From Mesorhizobium sp. C432A (lineage in GTDB: Bacteria; Pseudomonadota; Alphaproteobacteria; Rhizobiales; Rhizobiaceae): DNA of 64,000 nucleotides. The notes beneath the pieces were generated by a model. It did no database searches. It was given only the letters and a program-made list of their open reading frames with translations, and was not told the origin of the DNA. The stretch covers positions 1,054,001 to 1,118,000 of the forward strand of contig NZ_CP100470.1 in assembly GCF_030323145.1 (NCBI RefSeq), given 5' to 3'. Of the stretch, positions 19,335 through 28,644 are shown one piece after another (positions within the stretch are counted from its first letter, which is position 1; each line of letters begins with the position of its first letter). The translations under genes were made by a program, and so were the position numbers.

Positions 19335-20213
19335 TCAGGCGATGACCACGCGCGGCTCGAAGCGGCCGTTGACGGGGATGTCGAGCAGGAAGGTCATGCC
19401 GGCCTGTGGGTCGAGCTTGCGCTGCTTGTCGTCCTTGCCTTTCCAGGCCGAGGTCACCGCCAGCCGATCGGCCTTGGCCCCGACAAAGGCCGGGCACGAG
19501 GACTGCCCCGCCGGCACGGCAATTTCGCGCAACAATGTGCCATCTGGCGAATAGGCCTTGACCGCCTTGCCGCCCCAGACGGCGTTCCACAGCACGCCGT
19601 CGCGATCAACGACCGAGCCGTCGACAAAGCCCTTGGACGAGCGATGGTCGACGAACACTTTGGACTCGCCGATCGGCAGACCCGTTGCCGGATCGCAGGC
19701 GACGCGCATCAACAGGCCGGTCGAGGTATCGGTGTAGTAGGCGATCGTTCCATCCTGCGAGAAACAGATCGAGTTCGACACGGTGATGCCGGTGTAAAGC
19801 GTGCGCAATTCTCCCTTGAAGAACCAGTAGATGGCACCCGCGCCCTTCTCCTCACCCTTGCCCATCGTGCCGACCCAGAAGGCGCCACAAGGGTGGACGC
19901 GCGAATCGTTGGAGCGGGTCAGCGCATTGTCGGCCTCGATAGGCGTATGCAGCGTCAGCTTGCCGGTCGAGACGTCGCGGACATGCAGGCCGGTCTCGGT
20001 GGCGATGAGCTGGCGATTGTCATCGATAATGGCGATGGCGCTGGCCATCTGGGCGAGCTCATGGACCTTCCGCGCGCCGGACGTGACACCCTGCTCCAGC
20101 AAAAGCCCGTTGACGATGTCGAACCAGAACAGCGTATCGGTGGCGGGATCGTAGCTCGGCCCCTCGCCGAGTTCGCAGACATGGTCCGAAAAAACCGAAA
20201 CGTTTCCCATCAT
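19335..20213 (-). CDS. SMP-30/gluconolactonase-like sugar lactonase
   Basis: A 292-residue six-bladed beta-propeller of the SMP-30/LRE family. Conserved metal-site regions are ELGEGPSYDPATDTLFWFDI (about 14-33), NDSRVHPCGAFWVGTMG (about 101-117), SNSICFSQDG and DGSVVDRDGVLWNAVWGG. It lacks a signal peptide and should hydrolyse an aldonolactone in the cytoplasm. Its ATG overlaps the dgoA stop by 4 bases, so it is the last gene of the SDR-dgoK-dgoA operon, where galactonolactone is the obvious substrate. That assignment is from context. Confidence 0.88.
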   Translation of the reverse strand: MMGNVSVFSDHVCELGEGPSYDPATDTLFWFDIVNGLLLEQGVTSGARKVHELAQMASAIAIIDDNRQLIATETGLHVRDVSTGKLTLHTPIEADNALTRSNDSRVHPCGAFWVGTMGKGEEKGAGAIYWFFKGELRTLYTGITVSNSICFSQDGTIAYYTDTSTGLLMRVACDPATGLPIGESKVFVDHRSSKGFVDGSVVDRDGVLWNAVWGGKAVKAYSPDGTLLREIAVPAGQSSCPAFVGAKADRLAVTSAWKGKDDKQRKLDPQAGMTFLLDIPVNGRFEPRVVIA

Positions 20214-20851
20214 GCCGCTCCGCCGAAGGCCGCGTCCCAGGCCGTCACCGCCGCCCGGGCGCGCGTGGCCACTTCATCGACGCTCATGCCGGGTTTGAAC
20301 AGGCTGGAGCCAAGACCAAAAGCAGTTACCCCAGCGGCTTTGTAGCCGGCAAAGTCTTTGTCGGAAACGCCGCCTACGGCGCCGACCACGGTATCGGCCG
20401 GCAGCACGGCCCGCATCGCCGAAATGCCGCTGGGCCCGAGCACGCTTGCCGGGAAGAATTTGAGCGCCGAAGCCCCAAGCCTAATCGCCTGAAAAGCTTC
20501 GGTGGGGGTGAACACGCCTGGCATCGTCACCATGCCATGGTGCATGGCGCGGGCCATGACGTCGGCATCGATGTTGGGGCTGACCAGCAGCCGCCCGCCG
20601 GCCTTGGCGAGGGCGTCGACATCGGCTGAAGTCAACACCGTGCCGGCGCCGACCAGCGCTGTCTTGGGCAAAGCGGTGACAATGCTGGCGATCGATGAAA
20701 ACGGCTCCGGCGAATTGAGCGGCACCTCGATGGCTTCGATGCCGGCGTCAAACAGCGCCTGGCCGATGGCAACCGCCTCGCTGGGTTTGAGGCCGCGCAG
20801 AATGGCGACAAGACCACGCTTGAGCTTCGGGAAGGGGGCGGTCTGGGTCAC
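20210..20851 (-). CDS. dgoA: 2-dehydro-3-deoxy-6-phosphogalactonate aldolase
   Basis: A 213-residue class I aldolase of the KDPG/KDPGal family. The conserved residues are GIEAIEVPLNSPEP (catalytic Glu), LVGAGTVLT, and ALKFFPAS carrying the Schiff-base lysine. It splits 2-dehydro-3-deoxy-6-phosphogalactonate to pyruvate and glyceraldehyde 3-phosphate. The PLNSPEP form is that of DgoA rather than Eda. It starts at GTG 20851, 22 bases after dgoK, and overlaps the lactonase gene by 4 bases. Confidence 0.93.
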   Translation of the reverse strand: MTQTAPFPKLKRGLVAILRGLKPSEAVAIGQALFDAGIEAIEVPLNSPEPFSSIASIVTALPKTALVGAGTVLTSADVDALAKAGGRLLVSPNIDADVMARAMHHGMVTMPGVFTPTEAFQAIRLGASALKFFPASVLGPSGISAMRAVLPADTVVGAVGGVSDKDFAGYKAAGVTAFGLGSSLFKPGMSVDEVATRARAAVTAWDAAFGGAA

Positions 20852-20873
20852 GCTGTCACTCCACTCTGGTGAG

Positions 20874-21827
20874 TCATTTGGCGATCATGCCATTTTCCCG
20901 CGCTGCCTCGATAAGGCCGGCACGCACCGCCTCGTCGGCGTCGACCGTCCTGACGGCAAGCCCTGCAAGGTCTAGCGCCTGGCGGTAGAGGGCTGCTAGC
21001 GAGCCGGACGCAACCAGCACGATTGCGGTGGTGCTTTCGCCATAGCGGCGGCCCGCCGAGGCGATCTCGCCGCCGATCAGCAGGCCGGACAGGCAAGCGG
21101 CGGCATCGTCGGCCTTGAGGTTCTGCAGCAGGCCGGCGGCGCGGATCGAGAACAGCCGCGAGGTGACATCGCCGCCCTCCGCCAAAGCCTTGCGGCACCA
21201 TTCCTGGAAGAACGGATTGTCCGGAGTGACCGGCTTCGGGCTCTCGCCCAGCGAATGGCGCAGGATAGAGTGAGTGGCCAGCACCGAAAACAGCTCGCCG
21301 GTCGGCCAGGTGCAGAAGCCGTCGACCGCGCCGTCTGCGACCAGAACCCATTTCGAATGGGTGCCGGGCATGCAGACGAGATGGCGACCTTTTGCCGGCA
21401 AACCGGCGCCGGCAAGCTGGGTTTCCTCGCCGCGCATTACGTCCGGCGCATCTTCCAGGCGCTGCGCCAGGCCAGGCACGATGCGGATGTCGCGGCGCTG
21501 GCCGGGAATGCGGGCGGCCCCCGCGAGAATGGCACTGAGCGGCGCCGGCACGGTGACGTAAGGCGCTTCCAGCCAACCCTGGCGCGAGCCGGCCATGCCG
21601 CAGATGATGACCGGCAGTGTGTCAGGTGCGCCGAGCGCCGCCAGATGGCCCTCGAGGATGGTCGAAAAGCCTTTTTGCTGCGCGGTGATCAACCCATCAT
21701 CGCCGCGACGCTCGGCAAGCACCCCGCCCGCCCCGTCGACCAGCCAGACCCGCATGCGGGTCGTGCCCCAGTCGACGGCGGCGACTGCCGGCGTGCCTTT
21801 TGCCGGATTTTGATTCACCGGACTCAC
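20874..21827 (-). CDS. dgoK: 2-dehydro-3-deoxygalactonokinase
   Basis: A 317-residue kinase of the DgoK family, distantly actin/hexokinase-like. The N-terminal phosphate loop is AVDWGTTRMRVWLVD (about 15-29), and VCMPGTHSKWVLV and FCTWPTGELFSVLATHSIL are conserved. It phosphorylates 2-dehydro-3-deoxygalactonate at C6. The start was set at GTG 21827, which overlaps the upstream SDR stop (GTGA), so translation is coupled. An open frame extends upstream but lies inside the SDR gene. Confidence 0.93.
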   Translation of the reverse strand: MSPVNQNPAKGTPAVAAVDWGTTRMRVWLVDGAGGVLAERRGDDGLITAQQKGFSTILEGHLAALGAPDTLPVIICGMAGSRQGWLEAPYVTVPAPLSAILAGAARIPGQRRDIRIVPGLAQRLEDAPDVMRGEETQLAGAGLPAKGRHLVCMPGTHSKWVLVADGAVDGFCTWPTGELFSVLATHSILRHSLGESPKPVTPDNPFFQEWCRKALAEGGDVTSRLFSIRAAGLLQNLKADDAAACLSGLLIGGEIASAGRRYGESTTAIVLVASGSLAALYRQALDLAGLAVRTVDADEAVRAGLIEAARENGMIAK

Positions 21828-22591
21828 AGGAAACCCCCGTCGACGATCAACATCTGCGCCGTCAGCATACGCGCGGCGTCGGAGGCCAGGAACAGCACTG
21901 TGCCGACGATGTCGTCGGGCTGCATGACCTGCTTGATGCATTGCTTGGCGACATGGGCGGCGAGCTTCTCCTCGGTGACCCAGAGTTCCCGCTGCCGCTC
22001 GGTGATCACCCAGCCCGGCGCAATCGCATTGACGCGGATGCCGTCGACCCCAAGCTTGCCCGCGAGACCTTTGGTGAGGCCGAGTATGCCGGCCTTGGCG
22101 GCGGTGTAGGCCGGCATATCGGGGTGGTTGATGAGATAGGAGGTTGAGGTGAAGTTGATGATCGAACCGCCGCCGGCCCGCTTCATGCCCGGCGCGACCG
22201 CCTGTGCGGTGAAGAAATGCGGGCGCAGATTGACGGCGAGATTGTTGTCCCAGAACTCGACGGTAACGTCAGCGACGTCGTGGCGTTCGTCCCAGGCGGC
22301 ATTGTTGACCAGCACGGTGACGTCGCCATGTGCCTCAGCCGCTTTGGCGGCCGAAGCGCGCAACGCCTCGACGTCGCGCAAATCGGTCTTGAGGTAGAGC
22401 GGTCGCCGGCCAAGTTCTTTTTCGACGCGGTCGGCAAGCAGCGTGCTTGGGCCATCGGCGATGTCGATGAAGGCGACATGGGCGCCCTGGCGAACGAAGC
22501 CCTCGGTCAGTGCCGCACCAATTCCGGAACCGCCGCCGGTGATCAGCACCGAGGCTCCCCTGAGGTCGGCAAAATCGGCCGATGGCATCAT
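21824..22591 (-). CDS. SDR-family oxidoreductase, probable sugar (galactose) dehydrogenase
   Basis: A 255-residue classical short-chain dehydrogenase. Cofactor motif ITGGGSGIGAALTEGF, then VLVNNAAWDE, catalytic Ser in NFTSTSYLIN, YTAAKAGILG (YxxxK), and the C-terminal DIVGTVLFLASDAARM. The ATG at 22591 follows GGGAGATGAAG; a longer frame to 22648 is less likely. It leads the operon with dgoK, dgoA and the lactonase, which suggests oxidation of D-galactose to galactonolactone, but related SDRs oxidise other aldoses, so the substrate is inferred. Confidence 0.85.
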   Translation of the reverse strand: MMPSADFADLRGASVLITGGGSGIGAALTEGFVRQGAHVAFIDIADGPSTLLADRVEKELGRRPLYLKTDLRDVEALRASAAKAAEAHGDVTVLVNNAAWDERHDVADVTVEFWDNNLAVNLRPHFFTAQAVAPGMKRAGGGSIINFTSTSYLINHPDMPAYTAAKAGILGLTKGLAGKLGVDGIRVNAIAPGWVITERQRELWVTEEKLAAHVAKQCIKQVMQPDDIVGTVLFLASDAARMLTAQMLIVDGGFL

Positions 22592-22760
22592 ATCTTCATC
22601 TCCCGGTCCGGTCGGCGCGCATCCTATCCAGCCAAGTCCGGGGAGCAAGGGCGAAAACGGCGATTTGATTGGCTTATGTCAGACAAAAGGCCGCAAGATG
22701 GCGGCCACAGTCGATCTTGGCTCGCGCCGCTGACTTGCTCGACGCAGGCCAGACCGCCGG

Positions 22761-24110
22761 TCAGACTGCCTTGGCGTAGAGGGCGCCGCGATAGGAATCG
22801 CGGAGGTAGCCGAGCGTGGCGTCGGCGTCGACCGGTTTGCCGAAGAGATAGCCCTGGCCGCCGGCGCAGCCGAACTGGACGAGGCGGTCGGCCTGCGCCT
22901 CCTCCTCGATGCCTTCGGCGACGACATCCATGCCGAGCCCTTCACACATGGCCAGAATGGCGCGGATGATGTGTTCCGACGGTCGGTCGTCGAGGATCGA
23001 GGAGACGAAGGCGCGGTCGATCTTGAGCTTGTCGAAATGGAATTCGCGCAAGCGGCCGAGCGAGGACTGGCCGGTGCCGAAATCGTCGAGCGAGACGCGG
23101 ATGCCGACGCGACGCAGGTCCTCGACGATCTTCTCGGCCGAGGCCGGATCGTTCATCAGGCCGGTTTCGGTGATCTCGATCTCCAGCCGTCGCGGATCGA
23201 AGCCGGTGCGGTCGAGGATCGACAATATGTGCAGGCCAGTGTTCTGGTCGACGAGCTGCGAGGGCGACAGGTTGAAGGACAGGAACAGGTCCTTCGGCCA
23301 GCTGCGCGCCGCTTCGGTCGCCTTGCGCAGCACCAGCTGCGATAGCGGGCCGATGATGCCGCGCTCTTCGGCGATGGGGATGAACACGGTCGGCGGGACG
23401 ACGCCGAGGTCGCGATCGGTCCAGCGCGCCAGCGTCTCGAAGCCGATGGTGCGGCGGGTGGTCAGATCGACGATGGGCTGGAAATGCGGCTCGACCTCAC
23501 CGGCCGAGACGGCGCGGCGCAGCGCCTGTTCGATGCGGGTGACGCGCTTGGCCGCCTCTTCCATTTCGCGGGTGTAGACGACGACGCGGCCACGGCCCGA
23601 ACGCTTGGCGTGGTAGAGCGCCGTTTCGGCCTTGTTGACGAGGATTTCCGTGGTTTCGTCGCCGGAATAAAAGAGCGAGCAGCCGACCGAGGCCGAAAGC
23701 CTGGCGGTGCGTTCGCCGACATCGTAGGGCGCCGACAGGATTTCGATCATCATGCGCGACTTCTCGGCCGCCGCCTCCTCCGAGAACACCATCGGGTAGA
23801 GGAAGGCGAATTCGTCGGCGCCGATGCGGCAGACAGTAGAGTGGCTGTCCATCGAGGCGCGCAGCCGCATCGCCACCTGGATCAATATGTCGTCGCCGGC
23901 CTTGTGGCCGAACAGATCGTTGATCGGCTTGAAGCCGTCGAGGTCGAGAATGCCGACCGTGAACGGCGCGGGATCGTCTGCACGGTCGCTGATCAGGCGA
24001 TCGACCTTGTCGAAGAAGCGGCGATGGTTGCCGAGCCCGGTCAGCGCATCGGTGAACGCCAGATCCGAGTTTTCCCTGCTTGCCTGCCCGGTGCCAAACG
24101 TCGTTTGCAT
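22761..24110 (-). CDS. GGDEF-EAL protein (cyclic-di-GMP turnover)
   Basis: A 449-residue cytoplasmic protein without sensor or membrane segments. The GGDEF domain (about 20-175) has DALTGLGNHRRF and the active-site loop RIGADEF, where the second Gly of GGDEF is Ala. The EAL domain (about 195-440) has FETLARW in place of EAL but keeps NLSPSQL, EITETGLM, LDDFGTG, KIDRAF, VVAEGIE and GGQGYLFGKP, which hold the metal ligands and general base. The phosphodiesterase half therefore looks competent and the cyclase half doubtful. It may regulate surface glycans encoded nearby, but this is only positional. Confidence 0.9.
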   Translation of the reverse strand: MQTTFGTGQASRENSDLAFTDALTGLGNHRRFFDKVDRLISDRADDPAPFTVGILDLDGFKPINDLFGHKAGDDILIQVAMRLRASMDSHSTVCRIGADEFAFLYPMVFSEEAAAEKSRMMIEILSAPYDVGERTARLSASVGCSLFYSGDETTEILVNKAETALYHAKRSGRGRVVVYTREMEEAAKRVTRIEQALRRAVSAGEVEPHFQPIVDLTTRRTIGFETLARWTDRDLGVVPPTVFIPIAEERGIIGPLSQLVLRKATEAARSWPKDLFLSFNLSPSQLVDQNTGLHILSILDRTGFDPRRLEIEITETGLMNDPASAEKIVEDLRRVGIRVSLDDFGTGQSSLGRLREFHFDKLKIDRAFVSSILDDRPSEHIIRAILAMCEGLGMDVVAEGIEEEAQADRLVQFGCAGGQGYLFGKPVDADATLGYLRDSYRGALYAKAV

Positions 24111-24210
24111 CGGTATCCCTGTTTGTGACGCCCGAAATTTAGGCTGAGACTGGCAGCAAAGCGTTTAGGAAGCGTATCGCGAAATCGATTTTTCGCTGGC
24201 GAATGATGCT

Positions 24211-26010
24211 TTAGCGGACGCGGTAGAGTTCGACCGGGGTTCCGCGCGTTTCGGCCACCGGTTCGAGCCAATCGGGGACGCTTCCCTGCATCAGCCTGGC
24301 CAGGAAGCCTTGCGGCGCCTTGGCGGCAAGCATCTTGCTTTCGGCGCTGCCGCGGCAGAGCGCCATCAGGCCGACGTGGTGAGCCGCCGCGATCGTCCTC
24401 GCCTGGTCCGCCGATCCGAGGAAGGCATCGAGCGCAAGCAGGTCGCCGGCGATGTTGCGATGATAGGGGCCGGCAAAGACGCGGTGCCCGGAATAGGCCA
24501 GGATGGGCGAGCCGAGATTGGAGATGGCAAGCACCGTGGTGTGCGGCAGCCGGGCCAACGCCGCGAAGGAGGCCTTGCGCTCGCAGGACGGATCGCTGTC
24601 GGTGTCCTGTGCCTCGACCGAGACCTTGTTGGCCTCGAATACGCTCGACGTCGCGGCGGCAGCACCGGCCCAGACGGCATTCACCGACACCACCCAGACC
24701 GCCGCCATGCGCAGCGATACGCTGCGCGCAGGGCTGATCCTCGCCCGTTCGCGCCAGCTTGCGATCCAGGCCGACAGCGGGATGACGGCAAAGGCGATCG
24801 AGAATGTCGAGCCGCGGACCTGCCAGGCGCTGACGATGAAGGCGCCGACCAGCAAGGCGCCGACGAGGCTGTCCTGGCGGCGCCATGGCCCACGCAGGCG
24901 AAGCGCCATCAGCGCGATCGCCACCAGCGGCGTGACATAGCGCGCCGCCAGCGAGGCCGGCTCGCTGGCGGCAATACTGAACAGCGACTGCGCCTCGTCG
25001 ATGTGATCGAGCCACAATTCCTTGAGGCGCGGATCGAGATTTGCGTAGGGAGCCGCAAGGCATTGCGGAAACAGCGCCGCGACAACGGCGCCCAGCACAA
25101 GCGCGAGCAGGCCGAGCGAAATCAGGCGGCGTCCGGCCGTGCCGTTGGACACCTTGAGCGACGTCACGGCGGCAAGGCCCAGTCCGGCGATTGCCGCGAC
25201 GACGAATTGCACGGCCGAGAAGGCATCGCACTGCGCCTGGCCCCAGGCCGATGGCGGGATGGTGCTGACGAAGACGAGGGCTGAAACGCCGGCAAAGCCG
25301 AGACCGAAATCCCTGGCGATCCGGTGTTCGCCGCCGGGATCGACGACGAACAGCAAAGCGATGCAGGCGCCGATGGTGGCGACATAGGGCGCGGTTTCCA
25401 TGCCGACGGCCAGCGTCAGGGCCGCACACAGCCCGGAAATCAGCGCCGCCCAGCGACGCGCCGGCGCCTCGAGCAGCAGGCTGAGGCTGGCCATGGTCAG
25501 CGTCAGCTGGACATTGTGATGATCGAGCGCACCCGGCAAGAAAATGCCGATGAAATGCAGCGCCGCCGCGCCGATGACGATAGCGGGCAGCACGGCGCCG
25601 ACGCCGGCGAAGCTTCGTGCCGCACGGGCTGTAAAAAACACCGCCAGGCAAAACAGCAGCGACGGCCACAGCACCTGTGCGATCGCTTCGGCCATGGCCA
25701 TGCTGCCGGTCAGCGCCGAGGCGGCGAGGATGATGGCGGCGAGCGGTGCGTCGACCAGCCGCGACCAGTGCATGACGAAACCGCCTTCCGGCCCCATCCT
25801 GTACTGATGCAGGTCGAACCAGCCCTGGCCGGCCAGCATGTCGCGAACCTCGACCAGCCGCAGCAGGCTGTCATTGTCGCCGCCGGCATTGCTCAATTCG
25901 CGAAAGCCCGTGGCGGCATTGACGGCCAGCACCACCAGCATGGCAAGCAGCGCCAGCGTCATATCGGACTTCCAGGAGGAAGCACCCGCCTTGGCTGCGT
26001 TCATCATCAT
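24211..26010 (-). CDS. Polytopic membrane protein, GT-C glycosyltransferase-like (GtrC-position)
   Basis: About 599 residues with roughly eleven helices followed by a soluble C-terminal domain of about 130 residues. The first external loop has GGDNDSLLRLVEVRDML and GWFDLHQYRMGP, and an acidic residue there fits the GT-C enzymes that take sugar from a polyprenyl phosphate. It is divergent from a GtrB-like synthase and a GtrA flippase. I could not match it to a named family. Start: ATG 26010, with two further ATGs directly after; the in-frame DNA above it crosses into the divergent gene. Confidence 0.6.
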   Translation of the reverse strand: MMMNAAKAGASSWKSDMTLALLAMLVVLAVNAATGFRELSNAGGDNDSLLRLVEVRDMLAGQGWFDLHQYRMGPEGGFVMHWSRLVDAPLAAIILAASALTGSMAMAEAIAQVLWPSLLFCLAVFFTARAARSFAGVGAVLPAIVIGAAALHFIGIFLPGALDHHNVQLTLTMASLSLLLEAPARRWAALISGLCAALTLAVGMETAPYVATIGACIALLFVVDPGGEHRIARDFGLGFAGVSALVFVSTIPPSAWGQAQCDAFSAVQFVVAAIAGLGLAAVTSLKVSNGTAGRRLISLGLLALVLGAVVAALFPQCLAAPYANLDPRLKELWLDHIDEAQSLFSIAASEPASLAARYVTPLVAIALMALRLRGPWRRQDSLVGALLVGAFIVSAWQVRGSTFSIAFAVIPLSAWIASWRERARISPARSVSLRMAAVWVVSVNAVWAGAAAATSSVFEANKVSVEAQDTDSDPSCERKASFAALARLPHTTVLAISNLGSPILAYSGHRVFAGPYHRNIAGDLLALDAFLGSADQARTIAAAHHVGLMALCRGSAESKMLAAKAPQGFLARLMQGSVPDWLEPVAETRGTPVELYRVR

Positions 26011-26134
26011 GACCTTCGTCGGAAAGACTGCGGCCTTAAACCTAGCCTTAACAGCTTCAATAAATAGTAAAGTCGCCTGAGCGAGGCCGCATATGAGCGC
26101 GGCCGGAGGCTCCGCCGGGCGTCGGGAGACGGAA

Positions 26135-27139
26135 ATGCCGCACGAAGTCCGCCATGAGCCGGCCATTGCCGTGCTCCTGCCTTGTTACAATGAGGAACTG
26201 ACCATCGCCGAGGTGGTGCGGCGCTTTCGCGAGACGCTGCCATCGGCCGACATCTATGTCTATGACAACAATTCCAGGGATTTGACCGCGCTCAAGGCGC
26301 GCGCAGCGGGCGCCATCGTCGTCCGCGAGCCGCGCCAGGGCAAGGGCAATGTCGTGCGGCGCATGTTCGCCGACATCGATGCGGACATCTATCTGATGGC
26401 CGATGGCGACGGCACCTATGCGCCGGAAGATGCCTCGCTGCTGATCAACATCCTGCAGACCGAGCGCTGCGACATGGTGGTGGGCACCAGGCGCGGCGTC
26501 ACCGACGATGCCGGCCGTTCCGGCCATGCCTTCGGCAACCGCATCTTCAATAGCCTCTACAAGCGGCTGTTCGGCGCCGACTTCACCGACATCTTCTCCG
26601 GCTACCGCGTCTTCTCGAGGCGCTTCGTCAAGAGCTTTCCCGCCGTTTCCGGCGGCTTCGAGATCGAGACCGAAATGTCGGTGCATGCCTCGCAGCTGAA
26701 ACTGCCGGTGAGCGAGATCGCGCTCGATTATGGCCGCCGGCCTGAGGGATCGTCGTCGAAGCTGTCGACCTATCGCGACGGCGCCAGGATCCTGTGGATG
26801 TTCGCCATGCTGATGAAGGAGACGCAGCCGCTGCGCTTCTTCGGCGCCTTCGCGATTTTCTTCCTGGCATCGAGCCTTACCCTGATGACGCCGGTGCTGA
26901 TCGAATTCGCCCAGACCGGCCTCGTGCCGCGCATGCCGACCTGGGTGCTGTCGGTCGGCCTGCTGCTCTTGTCGATGCTTGCGATGGTGACCGGACTGAT
27001 CCTCGATTCGGTATCGCGCGGACGCGCCGAGCAGAAGCGCATTTTCTATCTCTCCGTCCCGTCGGGCCGGGTCGAACGGCGCGAACGCACGAGCGAAACA
27101 GCGAAGGCCGAACCGGGCAAGACGCCCCGGGCCGCCTGA
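26135..27139 (+). CDS. GT2 polyprenyl-phosphate glycosyltransferase (GtrB/DPM1-like)
   Basis: A 334-residue membrane-attached family 2 glycosyltransferase. The GT-A domain has VLLPCYNEELTIAEVV near the N-terminus, VYDNNSRDLTALK, the DxD-type MADGDGTYAPED, and DIFSGYRVFSRRFVKSFP. Two C-terminal helices follow (about 240-300), the GtrB/dolichol-phosphate-mannose synthase plan. It should load a sugar on undecaprenyl phosphate. GGGAG lies just before ATG 26135; ATG 26093 in the same frame is possible. The end is 4 bases from the GtrA gene, so they form one operon. Confidence 0.85.
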   Translation: MPHEVRHEPAIAVLLPCYNEELTIAEVVRRFRETLPSADIYVYDNNSRDLTALKARAAGAIVVREPRQGKGNVVRRMFADIDADIYLMADGDGTYAPEDASLLINILQTERCDMVVGTRRGVTDDAGRSGHAFGNRIFNSLYKRLFGADFTDIFSGYRVFSRRFVKSFPAVSGGFEIETEMSVHASQLKLPVSEIALDYGRRPEGSSSKLSTYRDGARILWMFAMLMKETQPLRFFGAFAIFFLASSLTLMTPVLIEFAQTGLVPRMPTWVLSVGLLLLSMLAMVTGLILDSVSRGRAEQKRIFYLSVPSGRVERRERTSETAKAEPGKTPRAA

Positions 27140-27143
27140 GGCC

Positions 27144-27518
27144 GTGAGCCGGCTCGCCCGCTTCGTCCTGGCCGGCGGCGTTGGTTTCGTCGCCGATGCC
27201 GCGGCGCTCTGGCTGTTCTTGGCGGTGACGCCGCTCGGTCCCTTCGTCGCCCGTGTCCTGTCGATCGGCTTTGCGCTGTGCGTCACCTGGCAGATCAACC
27301 GGCACCTGACCTTTTCGCCGTCGAGCCGCGGCGTGGCGCAGGAGGGCGCGCGCTATGGCGGCGTCGGCATCGCCACCAGCATTGTCAACTATCTCGTCTA
27401 CTGCGCCATCCTGTTCGCGCTGCCGGCAATGCCGCCGCTGGCGGCACTTGCCGTCGCCTCGCCGGTCGCCATGGCGCTGTCCTTCCTCGGTTACTCCCGG
27501 CTGGTCTTCGACCGGTAA
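27144..27518 (+). CDS. GtrA-family flippase-like membrane protein
   Basis: A 124-residue protein with four helices. [17 protein letters not shown] at the N-terminus, [10 protein letters not shown] in the middle and [16 protein letters not shown] are typical of the GtrA family, which is thought to move polyprenyl-linked sugars across the membrane. It starts at GTG 27144 just after the glycosyltransferase stop. Together with its neighbours it makes a gtrABC-like set for adding a side-chain sugar to a surface polysaccharide or lipid. Confidence 0.88.
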   Translation: MSRLARFVLAGGVGFVADAAALWLFLAVTPLGPFVARVLSIGFALCVTWQINRHLTFSPSSRGVAQEGARYGGVGIATSIVNYLVYCAILFALPAMPPLAALAVASPVAMALSFLGYSRLVFDR

Positions 27519-27598
27519 AGGTCTGGGCCAAGCAAGCGCGATTGGCAGAAGCCGCCAAGTTCCGTATATCGGCGACAGAGCCTGCTGGAGACCGGAAG

Positions 27599-28552
27599 AT
27601 GCCCCTGAAAATCGCCGTCCAGATGGACCATGTCTCCACCGTCTCGATCGCCGGCGACACGTCGTTTGCGCTGTCGCTGGAGGCGCAGCGGCGCGGCCAC
27701 CAACTGTTCCACTATACGCCCGACCGGCTGTCGATGCTGGGCGGCAAGGTGTTTGCCCGCATCGAAGAGATGAAGCTCCGCGACGAGAAGGGCAATCATT
27801 ATACGCTGGGTGACAAAGTGCGCACCGACCTGTCGGAGATGGATGTTATCCTGCTGCGCCAGGATCCGCCCTTCGACATGAATTACATCACCACGACGCA
27901 TATTCTGGAGCGCATCCACCCGAAGACACTGGTCGTCAACGACCCGGCCTGGGTGCGCAACAGTCCGGAAAAGATCTTCGTCACCGAATTCCCCGATCTG
28001 ATGCCCGAAACGCTGATCACCAAGGATCCCCAGGAGGTCGCCGCCTTCCGCAAGGAGTTCGGCGACATCATCGTCAAGCCGCTCTACGGAAATGGCGGCG
28101 CCGGCATCTTCCATCTCAAGGAGGATGACCGCAACCTCGCCTCGCTGCTCGAAATGTTCGCCCAGCTGTCACGCGAGCCGTATATCGTCCAGCGCTATCT
28201 GAAGGATGTGCGCAAGGGCGACAAGCGCATCATCCTGATCGACGGCGAGGCGGTCGGCGCCATCAACCGCGTGCCGGCCGACCACGATTCTCGCTCCAAC
28301 ATGCATGTCGGCGGCCGCGCCGAAAAGACCGAGCTGACGGAGCGCGAACGCGAGATTTGCGCCCGCATCGGCCCGTCGCTGAAAGAGCGCGGCTTCATCC
28401 TGGTCGGCATCGACGTGATCGGCGACTACATGACCGAGATCAACGTGACCTCGCCGACCGGCGTGCGCGAAGTGCAACGCTTTGGTGGCGCGGATATCGC
28501 CAGCCTGTTCTGGGACGCGGTGGAGGAAATGCGGCGCAATTCGGCCGCGTAG
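27599..28552 (+). CDS. gshB: Glutathione synthetase
   Basis: A 317-residue ATP-grasp enzyme that adds glycine to gamma-glutamylcysteine. N-terminal [18 protein letters not shown], the flexible loop [14 protein letters not shown], the ATP-site [14 protein letters not shown] and the metal/substrate signature [12 protein letters not shown] are all present. The start at 27599 was chosen because GGAG and a family-typical N-terminus meet there; the open frame above overlaps the GtrA gene. In rhizobia this gene often sits near comM; here an A/T-richer pair of glycosyltransferases lies between them. Confidence 0.96.
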   Translation: MPLKIAVQMDHVSTVSIAGDTSFALSLEAQRRGHQLFHYTPDRLSMLGGKVFARIEEMKLRDEKGNHYTLGDKVRTDLSEMDVILLRQDPPFDMNYITTTHILERIHPKTLVVNDPAWVRNSPEKIFVTEFPDLMPETLITKDPQEVAAFRKEFGDIIVKPLYGNGGAGIFHLKEDDRNLASLLEMFAQLSREPYIVQRYLKDVRKGDKRIILIDGEAVGAINRVPADHDSRSNMHVGGRAEKTELTEREREICARIGPSLKERGFILVGIDVIGDYMTEINVTSPTGVREVQRFGGADIASLFWDAVEEMRRNSAA

Positions 28553-28644
28553 TGTGCGTTGCTACGGAGGACTTTGGTGGGTCCAGAGAAGCATCGAAAG
28601 ATGCTCTTTATCGGGTAAGACTGCCGAGCAAGCGGCTCATCAAA

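Noticed and set aside
28585..28615. A small hairpin AGCATC-GAAA-GATGCT after gshB, possibly a terminator
   Set aside because: The stem is only 6 bp and the T run is short; not strong enough to list.
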